8,389 bases of DNA, taken from the NCBI GenBank assembly GCA_946222725.1, contig CAMIHT010000064.1:1-8389 (forward strand), given 5' to 3'. Shown piece by piece: positions 1-5,255 of this stretch (within the stretch, counting starts at the first letter, position 1; each line of letters starts with the position of its first letter). The position numbers and the translations under genes are program-made. The notes beneath the pieces are model-generated. The model saw nothing but the letters and a program-made list of their open reading frames with translations, did not search any database and was not told where the DNA came from. The DNA comes from Actinotignum schaalii (GTDB lineage Bacteria > Actinomycetota > Actinomycetes > Actinomycetales > Actinomycetaceae).

Positions 1-2
1 TG

Positions 3-1406
3 AAGATTCTTGACCCTGGAGCCCATCTATTCGATTCTATTCAGCCATTTATGCAGCGTCCTCTTGAGGAAGAGCCAGCGGAAGAAAAAAGAAAAAAACT
101 AAGGTACCCCGACAGCTGGACGATAGGCCCCGGCAATAAGCCGGTGAAGAAGCTTCTTCCATCAATGCTTTCCGACGATGGTGAATCTTTCTGGGATTTG
201 AGCTCTCATCGAGAAAAACTTAATCTTGAGGACGCGACTCTACATTTGGTTGGGTATCATAACTACTCTGTTACGGGAAATAACGCTTATGCCAACATGA
301 AAGCCGAGACGGACAGCCCTGGCATTCATTTTGCACGTAAAAACGTAACTATCACAGAGATTTTATGGGAAGGTAAGTCATTATTGCATACTTTGTTGAG
401 TATGCTGCCAAAAAGTTGGGTTGAAGGTGACGGCTTACCTGCATGGGCTGACCGTGACGGTATGAGTGGCGGGTCAGATCATCCACTATGGCGAGCCACC
501 TGGTCGTCTAACACGGCCGCTTGCGTCTGGCGTGATAATCACCTCGTAGGAGTGCGGGTCGGGGGTCTACCGCTCGACTGGATCCCGGCTGTAGCTGGTA
601 GATTCTGGGCTATTAGTCCTGCGACGCCCGCGGCAAAAAGAGACCAGGATGAAAAGAAAACCGCTTACAAAAAGATTCGGAGTGAGTATAGGAATACTCG
701 CAATATTGTCGATCCCTTTTACTTCTATCGAATAAATAAAAATGGAAAAGCGGTAGCTCAAACTTTTGATTTTGGTCGAGATGCAACAGATCTTGCTGTG
801 GAATGGGCCGCGAACGGAAGTTTGGCTGAGGCTGCACGCTCGTATGATCGTGTAATGTCCCCTCAGGGATGTCGCTTGGTATTCATTCGTCATTATATTC
901 AGGGTGAACCTACATCTCCGGTAATTAGGTCATCGCGAGTTGAGAATGCGAATCCAAAACTGTGGCCGTTCGGCATCTCGGATCAAGCGCAACTGATAGT
1001 TCAGGGGCACGCTAAATATATTCAGAAGCTTTATTATTACGTTATGCGGCCTTTTATATCGAATGAGAAAGCCCCAACTACCACTTCGGAAGGACTACCG
1101 CTAAGGTTATCCGGTTTGGTACCGCGATACAATGCTGCTTCGGATGCTTTTTGGCGTTCTATAACGGGTACCTACGCGAGGTTTCTTTCCCAGGTTAGAG
1201 CCCATGCCGAAAGTTATGATGATATTAAGCATGCACAGCGGGAAGCTGCGAAGGTGGCCCTTGACGCGTTTGATGAGGTAATCGGACCGTACCGGGAACA
1301 AAATCCTGCGGTGTACGCAGCGCTGCGTGCAACGGTCGAACGTGACATCAAAAGAATTAGTGCGAAGCTCTGTTATTCGTCTGAGAGGCAAGGAGGCGAG
1401 GCGTGA
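3..1406 (+). CDS. casA: Type I-E Cascade large subunit Cse1/CasA (Cas8e), 5' end outside the window
   Basis: This is the large subunit of the type I-E Cascade complex. In the family it recognises the PAM on invading DNA, helps start R-loop formation and recruits Cas3. The frame is open from base 3, before the first ATG at 51, and visible residues 10-16 read FDSIQPF, matching the family's N-terminal FDLFxPxxPF-type motif. The gene therefore starts upstream; 467 residues are visible, and compared with usual family members of roughly 500-560 about 50-100 are missing. Central family-like segments include HTLLSMLP, HPLWRATW and DPFYFYR. Roughly the last 130 residues look like the C-terminal helical bundle, beginning near SDAFWRS. 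The TGA stop overlaps the GTG of the next gene by four bases (GTGA), so translation is probably coupled. Base composition is low for this window: 40% G+C over 661-720 and 37% over 1021-1080. The family call is firm; PAM specificity cannot be read. Confidence 0.9.
   Translation, partial: KILDPGAHLFDSIQPFMQRPLEEEPAEEKRKKLRYPDSWTIGPGNKPVKKLLPSMLSDDGESFWDLSSHREKLNLEDATLHLVGYHNYSVTGNNAYANMKAETDSPGIHFARKNVTITEILWEGKSLLHTLLSMLPKSWVEGDGLPAWADRDGMSGGSDHPLWRATWSSNTAACVWRDNHLVGVRVGGLPLDWIPAVAGRFWAISPATPAAKRDQDEKKTAYKKIRSEYRNTRNIVDPFYFYRINKNGKAVAQTFDFGRDATDLAVEWAANGSLAEAARSYDRVMSPQGCRLVFIRHYIQGEPTSPVIRSSRVENANPKLWPFGISDQAQLIVQGHAKYIQKLYYYVMRPFISNEKAPTTTSEGLPLRLSGLVPRYNAASDAFWRSITGTYARFLSQVRAHAESYDDIKHAQREAAKVALDAFDEVIGPYREQNPAVYAALRATVERDIKRISAKLCYSSERQGGEA
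1391..1396 (+). promoter_or_regulatory. Ribosome binding site of casB, supports the GTG start
   Basis: A perfect AGGAGG lies inside the end of casA, six bases before the GTG at 1403. It supports that GTG over the in-frame ATG at 1421, which has no comparable site at the right distance. It is the strongest Shine-Dalgarno match in the cas operon. Confidence 0.75.
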
Positions 1407-2053
1407 AAGAACTTGAGAGTATGCGTCGGGAACCGTGGGTAGATCTGCTCAGTGAAATTCTACGTAAGCGAGAGCAAGAAGATTACAAACGAATTAAAAG
1501 TGTTATAAGCAAAGGAGCAACCCCGCATACCCAGGTATACGCATACTCTGCGATATTACCTTACCTACCAGAAAATTTCCAGGGTAGTGAACGCGATGCG
1601 CTTTTACGGATAGCGGCTCTTGCGGCTGATTTTACAGATATTCCCCATCGTTCCAAAACATCTGGCGGTTTAAGCTTCGGTCGTTGGGCTTTTCGTATCG
1701 CCATGACGGAAGACAAACATGGGCATTCGCAATCTGTCGCGCCAGATGCTCCGGGCATGATAGCGGCACGACTTACTTATCTTCATATGCAGGATCTCGA
1801 AGAAGCGGCTCGTTCGATACGCCGTATATTTAACTATGCGGTTAGCCTACCAAGTTTGATACCCCCACTAGATTACTTTTCCCTGGGAAAGACGCTCCTA
1901 CGTTGGGGGAACGGAGTCTCTGAGAAATCGCGACAAGTACGGCTTAGCGTAATCGAAGACTTTTACGCTGCGACATCCTTTTCGGATCAAGTTTCGCTAA
2001 CTTCGGATGAATCCGATCGAAAAAATAGCTCAACCCCAACCCGAGAGGAATAG
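1403..2053 (+). CDS. casB: Type I-E Cascade small subunit Cse2/CasB
   Basis: This is the small, mostly helical subunit of type I-E Cascade. In the family it is present as a dimer along the belly of the complex and stabilises the displaced DNA strand and the R-loop. The product is 216 aa, longer than the roughly 160 aa E. coli protein but normal for actinobacterial members. Recognisable parts are GGLSFGRWAFRIA (88-100), LDYFSLGKTLLRW (156-168) and RLSVIEDFYAA (180-190), the C-terminal pattern of the family. The last 25 residues or so are polar and acidic (for example SDESDRKNSS) and probably disordered. The GTG start has a perfect AGGAGG upstream and overlaps the casA stop. Six bases separate its stop from cas7e. 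The sequence is divergent, as is common for this subunit, so the call rests on motif pattern plus position. Confidence 0.88.
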   Translation: MKELESMRREPWVDLLSEILRKREQEDYKRIKSVISKGATPHTQVYAYSAILPYLPENFQGSERDALLRIAALAADFTDIPHRSKTSGGLSFGRWAFRIAMTEDKHGHSQSVAPDAPGMIAARLTYLHMQDLEEAARSIRRIFNYAVSLPSLIPPLDYFSLGKTLLRWGNGVSEKSRQVRLSVIEDFYAATSFSDQVSLTSDESDRKNSSTPTREE

Positions 2054-2059
2054 TGTTCC

Positions 2060-3160
2060 GTGTTTCGCCATTTAACTTTGCATGTCCTGACCAGGGTCAG
2101 TTATTCAAACCTAAATCGTGATGATACGGGTACCCCTAAGAACTTTATCGAAGGTGGAGTTATGCGTGCTATGCATTCATCCCAGTCGATTAAACGGGGC
2201 ATTCGTATGATCTACGAGAACACCAGTGGTGATGTTTCTTTGCGTTCCGGGAATCTCGCAGAATACGTCTTTGATCGAGCTTGTGAAATAGCACCAGATT
2301 TGAAGGAGACAGGTAAGAAGGAGGACGACGCGAAGAAAGAGATTCGAGCACGTCTAAGTAAACTTGTTTCTGGTAAAGACAGTCGTAATAACTCGATGTG
2401 GTTGAGTGCGGAAGAAATCGAGATTCTCGCTCAATCAATCGCGAAGTCGCAGGCAAAGGATGCGGGTTTCTTGGAGAGTGGGAAAACAGGTTCTCTTGCA
2501 ATTGCAGCATTTGGGAGAATGTTTGCAAATGCGCAAGATAAGGGCACGGAAGCTGCCATAAGCGTGTCACCCGCAGTAACTACTCACGCGGCGCGCATCG
2601 CAACCGATTATTTCACGGCTGTCGATGATATCCGAGAATTCAATCTTTACTCCGAGGCGGGTAAAGAGAGTAACAAAGGCGCTACGCATATTGGTGTAGC
2701 GCAATTCACGAGTGGCGTATTTTACCGGACAATCTCTATTGATCGCGAACAGCTGAAGAAAAGCTGGACGGCCTTCGGCAAGCCGGAATCCCGTGCAAAC
2801 TTAGAAGAACTTATCTCCGCGATTCTTTATGGCCAACCCAGAGGAAAAGAACACTCAACTGCTCCTTATACTCAGCCTTCGGTGGTTCTCGCAGAAGAAC
2901 AGCGGTACCGGTGTGCATACAGCTTCGAAACTCCAGTTTCCGTGGATAAGGTGGAGGGGGGCTATCTCAAGCCTTCGGTTAAGGAGCTTGCCGAACAAGT
3001 TCGTGCGGCACGGCTTTTCGACCCGGACAATTTTGGGCCAAATCTGGTTCTCACAGGAACTTATCCGGATCTAAAGGGAGTTTTTGGGATAGAACCGGGA
3101 ACAAAGGCGGATCTGGTCGATGCAGTCGTGGGATGGATCCTCGGGGACACTCGTGAATAA
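2060..3160 (+). CDS. cas7e: Type I-E Cascade backbone subunit Cas7e (Cse4/CasC)
   Basis: This RAMP-fold protein forms the six-copy backbone of type I-E Cascade and holds the crRNA spacer. The 366 aa length matches the E. coli protein (about 363). Diagnostic segments appear in order: LHVLTRVSYSNLNRDDTG (7-24), SSQSIKRGIR (40-49), AAFGRMFA (149-156), THAARIATDYFTAVDD (175-190), ATHIGVAQFTSGVFYR (208-223) and GKEHSTAPYTQP (262-273). The stretch from about 75 to 140 is a charged helical insertion typical of the I-E type. Translation starts at GTG 2060, with GAGAGGAA at 2043-2050 upstream and the N-terminal motif in register. The coding end overlaps cas5e by eight bases. No frameshift or internal stop is present, so this subunit looks functional. 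Confidence 0.95.
   Translation: MFRHLTLHVLTRVSYSNLNRDDTGTPKNFIEGGVMRAMHSSQSIKRGIRMIYENTSGDVSLRSGNLAEYVFDRACEIAPDLKETGKKEDDAKKEIRARLSKLVSGKDSRNNSMWLSAEEIEILAQSIAKSQAKDAGFLESGKTGSLAIAAFGRMFANAQDKGTEAAISVSPAVTTHAARIATDYFTAVDDIREFNLYSEAGKESNKGATHIGVAQFTSGVFYRTISIDREQLKKSWTAFGKPESRANLEELISAILYGQPRGKEHSTAPYTQPSVVLAEEQRYRCAYSFETPVSVDKVEGGYLKPSVKELAEQVRAARLFDPDNFGPNLVLTGTYPDLKGVFGIEPGTKADLVDAVVGWILGDTRE
3143..3147 (+). promoter_or_regulatory. Ribosome binding site that sets the cas5e start
   Basis: GGGGA ends five bases before GTG 3153. It favours that GTG over the in-frame ATG at 3120, which would add eleven residues unlike the Cas5e N-terminus. With the GTG start, the conserved LAGPLQSW motif lies at residues 9-16, as in known Cas5e proteins. 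Confidence 0.6.
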
Positions 3161-3881
3161 TTCGACGTTCATTCGCCTCGCGGGACCACTACAGTCATGG
3201 GCTGGGCCTAGGGTGACAGGTTATGTCGTTGAAACTGAAGTCCTTCCTACCCGTAGCGGGCTCCTTGGTCTCATTGCGGCAAGTTTGGGGAGCTTGAGAG
3301 GGCAGTGGCCGGCTTGGCTCGGAAATATCGACTTTTTAGTACGGAGGGATAGAGAGGGAGGACTTGTTACCGATTACCAGACGATTTCTCCGCGCGCTCG
3401 TACCAGTGATCTTCGTGCTAATGAGCTGCTTTTTCGAGAGCGCCTTTTTTACTTGCAAGGTGGCGAAAAAATCAGCAAAGGATATTTGGCATATACGCCT
3501 GCCGGGGAAGATAAAACCGCTCCAATCCGCCGCACCTATCTGGCCGGAGCCGAGTTCCTTGTGCGAATCACCTGCCCGGGGCATCAGGAGGAGGTTGATG
3601 CCGCGTTGCGCAGTCCTGCTTTCGTGACCTACTTGGGGAAGAAAGCCTTTGCGCCGTCGTTTCCGTTCTATCTGGGACGCGGCGAGGATGACATGCTCAA
3701 CCGGATCCCGGTGTGTGACCCGTCTTTTGAGAAAGCGAAAAAACAGGTGTGGACCTATTCGCGGGCCCCACATATGCCCGATAGTGGGCCGGGGGCATTG
3801 CCCGGCACCGCGAGCATGGTGGACGTGGTGACCGAACGGAAAGAATGGCTCAATCGGGTAGCTGAGCTGCTGGAACGCTAG
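3153..3881 (+). CDS. cas5e: Type I-E Cascade subunit Cas5e (CasD)
   Basis: Cas5e caps the 5' end of the crRNA and joins the Cas7 backbone to Cse1. The 242 aa product carries the family N-terminus LAGPLQSWAGP (9-19) and the glycine-rich PTRSGLLGLIAASLG (32-46), followed by RTYLAGAEFLV (127-137). The late motif usually written LGRRSCPP appears here as LGKKAFAP (161-168), with its cysteine replaced. In type I-E this protein does not normally cut pre-crRNA; Cas6e does. The gene overlaps cas7e by eight bases (GTG 3153, cas7e stop 3158-3160). It is the last cas gene on this strand: cas6e, cas1 and cas2 do not follow. G+C rises within the gene, from about 52% over 3241-3540 to about 61% over 3541-3840 by hand count. 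The length is normal, so it does not look truncated. Confidence 0.93.
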   Translation: MNNSTFIRLAGPLQSWAGPRVTGYVVETEVLPTRSGLLGLIAASLGSLRGQWPAWLGNIDFLVRRDREGGLVTDYQTISPRARTSDLRANELLFRERLFYLQGGEKISKGYLAYTPAGEDKTAPIRRTYLAGAEFLVRITCPGHQEEVDAALRSPAFVTYLGKKAFAPSFPFYLGRGEDDMLNRIPVCDPSFEKAKKQVWTYSRAPHMPDSGPGALPGTASMVDVVTERKEWLNRVAELLER

Positions 3882-3896
3882 GTTCCGTTGCGTCAC

Positions 3897-3970
3897 GGCG
3901 CGAAGTGGTCGCGAATGCCAGCATGTCGCGACTGTGAACCCGCCCGCGCGCCACAGTGTGACTTCGCCCC
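3897..3970. other. Intergenic inverted repeats, possible three-way junction
   Basis: Directly after cas5e there is nested pairing potential. An outer stem pairs GCGAAGT (3900-3906) with ACTTCGC (3961-3967), and two further G-C pairs follow after one mismatch. Inside it, GTCGCGAATG (3908-3917) pairs with CATGTCGCGAC (3922-3932), with one bulged G and a CCAG loop. A weaker second arm pairs TGTG (3933-3936) with CACA (3952-3955). No T-run follows, so it is not a textbook terminator. It could be a folded 3' end of the cas mRNA, a small RNA or a scar of a lost element. The pairing is read directly; any function is unknown. Confidence 0.4.
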
Positions 3971-4026
3971 ACAGAAAAGCCCCGGAAAGATCACCCGTAT
4001 GAGTGGTCCTTCCGGGGCGTTCTGTG
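3970..4026. terminator. Bidirectional terminator hairpin between convergent genes
   Basis: GCCCCGGAAAGATCAC (3979-3994) pairs with GTGGTCCTTCCGGGGC (4003-4018) through one mismatch and one G-U, around an eight-base loop. An outer CACAGAA/TTCTGTG stem (3970-3976 with 4020-4026) extends it. Read on the minus strand, the inner stem is followed by TTTTCTGTG, so it should end the lipoprotein transcript most efficiently. On the plus strand it is followed by GTTCTGTG, a weaker tail that may still stop read-through from the cas operon. Confidence 0.75.
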
Positions 4027-4080
4027 CCTATCTATGCGCAGGCCAGTAGCGGGTAGCTTAGGCAGTTCGCCGCGAGGATG

Positions 4081-5121
4081 CTACTTCGCAGCCTTCTCAA
4101 TAAGCGGCGTCAGCTTATCCAAGGCCCACAGCTGCGCGGCCGGGGTGCCCAAGGAGAACGCATTGGACAGGTCACCGTCCACCACGAAGGCATGGCCGGC
4201 GGCAACCGCCGGGACCTTCTGCCAGGTGGCGTCGTCGGTAATCTGCGCGGTATCAATGAAAATCGGGAACGCGGCAATCAGATCCGCATCAATCGCATCG
4301 AGCTGCTCGGCGGAAAGCTGCACGGCAAAACCGCTATCGGCAGTGGCCAGCTCCTGAACCTTCGGGTTCTGCACGAAGCCCAGCTTCGTCATGAACTCCA
4401 GGCGAGTATCACCCTTCAGGTAGGCGCCCCACCCCTCAGAAGTCTTGGTTGCTACCGTCACCGACTTACCCTTCCAATCAGGGTGCGCGGCCGTGACCTC
4501 AGCGAACTTCTTCTCCACCGCATCCAGCTGCGCCGCGGCAGCCTTCGGCTTACCCAGCGCCGCACCAATCATGGTGACCTGGTCCTTCGTGGAGGTCAGC
4601 CAATTATCCGCACCCTCCGGCAGCGAGACCGTCGTTGCAATCTGGGAAAGCTTATCGTGGCGTTCCTTATCGCCCGACGTCTTCACATCGAGAATAAGAT
4701 CCGGCTTGAGCGCCGCGATCTTCTCATAGGAAAGCTCCATGGTGCCCAGAATCTCCGGGGCCTTCTCATAGGATTCGCTCACCCACGGGCCAACGCCATT
4801 ACCACCGAAAGCCAGCCAGTCGGCCGCGCCCACCGGCTGCACGCCCAGCGAGAGCGCCACTTCGGCATCGCCCCAGCCCAGAGCGACCACGCGCTGCGGG
4901 GCTTCCTTGACGGTAACGGGACCGAACTTCGTGTCAATCGTCGCCGGGAACACGGCCTCGGTTGCGGCGCTCCCGTCCGCTGCGGAGCTTGCCGTCGCGG
5001 AGGAGGAGGCAGGGGACGCCGAGGAATTGGCAGAATCATTACTCTTCTGAGAACCGCATCCGGCAAAAGCCAGGCAAGCCACCAGGACGGTGCCTGCCCA
5101 CGCGGTCAGGGACTTCTTCAT
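4081..5121 (-). CDS. Iron-siderophore ABC transporter substrate-binding lipoprotein (FecB/FepB-like)
   Basis: This is an extracytoplasmic, membrane-anchored receptor that would bind a ferric chelate and deliver it to the permeases encoded divergently. The chosen start gives 346 aa. MKK is followed by a hydrophobic stretch and the lipobox-like FAGC, with Cys22 as the probable lipidated residue; LVAC at 13-16 is an alternative. A Ser/Ala-rich linker follows to about residue 52. The rest is a periplasmic-binding-protein-type domain with the family patterns FGPVTVKEAPQRVVAL, DAEVALSLGVQPVG and LSYEKIAALKPDLIL. The in-frame ATG at 5143-5145 would add eight residues before the signal peptide and lacks a good ribosome site, whereas ATG 5119-5121 has AAAGGAAG. 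The gene diverges from the permease operon and ends at a terminator hairpin. The ligand is inferred from family and context; other metal chelates such as haem or cobalamin cannot be excluded. Confidence 0.88.
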   Translation of the reverse strand: MKKSLTAWAGTVLVACLAFAGCGSQKSNDSANSSASPASSSATASSAADGSAATEAVFPATIDTKFGPVTVKEAPQRVVALGWGDAEVALSLGVQPVGAADWLAFGGNGVGPWVSESYEKAPEILGTMELSYEKIAALKPDLILDVKTSGDKERHDKLSQIATTVSLPEGADNWLTSTKDQVTMIGAALGKPKAAAAQLDAVEKKFAEVTAAHPDWKGKSVTVATKTSEGWGAYLKGDTRLEFMTKLGFVQNPKVQELATADSGFAVQLSAEQLDAIDADLIAAFPIFIDTAQITDDATWQKVPAVAAGHAFVVDGDLSNAFSLGTPAAQLWALDKLTPLIEKAAK

Positions 5122-5123
5122 AA

Positions 5124-5131
5124 CTTCCTTT
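5124..5131 (-). promoter_or_regulatory. Ribosome binding site deciding the lipoprotein start
   Basis: On the minus strand AAAGGAAG ends two bases before ATG 5121-5119, with its AAGGA core four bases away. No comparable purine-rich site precedes the upstream ATG at 5145, so the shorter form starting MKKS is preferred. Confidence 0.6.
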
Positions 5132-5179
5132 CGTGGATGCCGCACTCGCGGCCGAACACACCTGCGGCTGCGGTGGTCG

Positions 5180-5201
5180 TGTGGTTGTCACTGAAACCAC
5201 A
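5180..5201. repeat. Perfect 7-bp inverted repeat in the divergent promoter region
   Basis: TGTGGTT (5180-5186) and AACCACA (5195-5201) are exact reverse complements separated by eight bases. The spacer contains most of the candidate -35 element TTGTCA (5185-5190). The position suits an operator for a dimeric regulator or a hairpin in the lipoprotein leader. No known regulator consensus was recognised in it. Confidence 0.45.
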
Positions 5202-5214
5202 GATGCCCTATTAG
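5185..5214 (+). promoter_or_regulatory. Candidate sigma-70-type promoter of the permease operon
   Basis: TTGTCA (5185-5190, five of six to TTGACA) is followed after 18 bases by TATTAG (5209-5214, four of six to TATAAT). The predicted start of transcription, near 5221, falls inside the first iron-box-like site, which would allow repression by steric block. A second possible -10 element, TAGCCT (5241-5246), lies nine bases before the ATG and would give an almost leaderless mRNA. Only pattern matching supports either choice. Confidence 0.35.
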
Positions 5215-5229
5215 GATACGCTGGCGTTG
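5211..5229 (+). promoter_or_regulatory. DtxR/IdeR-like iron box 1
   Basis: Compared with the 19-base DtxR/IdeR consensus TWAGGTWAGSCTWACCTWA, the site TTAGGATACGCTGGCGTTG matches 13 of 19 positions. The left half is good (10 of 12) and the right half poor. It lies between the divergent iron-uptake genes and overlaps the candidate -10 element, where an iron-bound repressor would be expected to act. It is a partial match and needs binding evidence. Confidence 0.45.
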
Positions 5230-5234
5230 TTTAA

Positions 5235-5253
5235 TTGGGGTAGCCTGTTCTCG
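5235..5253 (+). promoter_or_regulatory. DtxR/IdeR-like iron box 2
   Basis: TTGGGGTAGCCTGTTCTCG matches 12 of 19 positions of the same consensus, including the core TAGCCT, and ends two bases before the permease ATG. It starts 24 bases after box 1, and its core is also a candidate -10 element. Like box 1 its left half is the better one, which could reflect a degenerate tandem operator or chance in an A/T-containing promoter. Confidence 0.35.
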
Positions 5254-5255
5254 TT

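Noticed and set aside
3120..3152. ATG at 3120 as the cas5e start
   Set aside because: It would add eleven residues inside cas7e that do not fit Cas5e; GTG 3153 has a ribosome site and puts LAGPLQSW in the usual place.
3336..3896. Minus-strand frame of 186 codons opposite cas5e, considered as a possible replacement for the missing cas6e or an anti-CRISPR
   Set aside because: It overlaps a conserved cas5e almost completely, shows no RAMP glycine-rich loop or other family feature, and runs against the operon.
3882..4080. CRISPR repeats or a degenerate array after cas5e
   Set aside because: No repeated unit of 28-29 bases with regular spacing is visible; the inverted repeats here are unique and nested.
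3882..4080. tRNA gene or insertion-sequence end at the cas/transporter junction
   Set aside because: No cloverleaf with a T-arm, no transposase fragment and no target-site duplication could be recognised.
4078..5214. Long plus-strand reading frame (378 codons) opposite the lipoprotein gene
   Set aside because: It is Arg/Gly/His-rich with no recognisable domain, and it is the antisense shadow of a clear substrate-binding lipoprotein with signal peptide and ribosome site.
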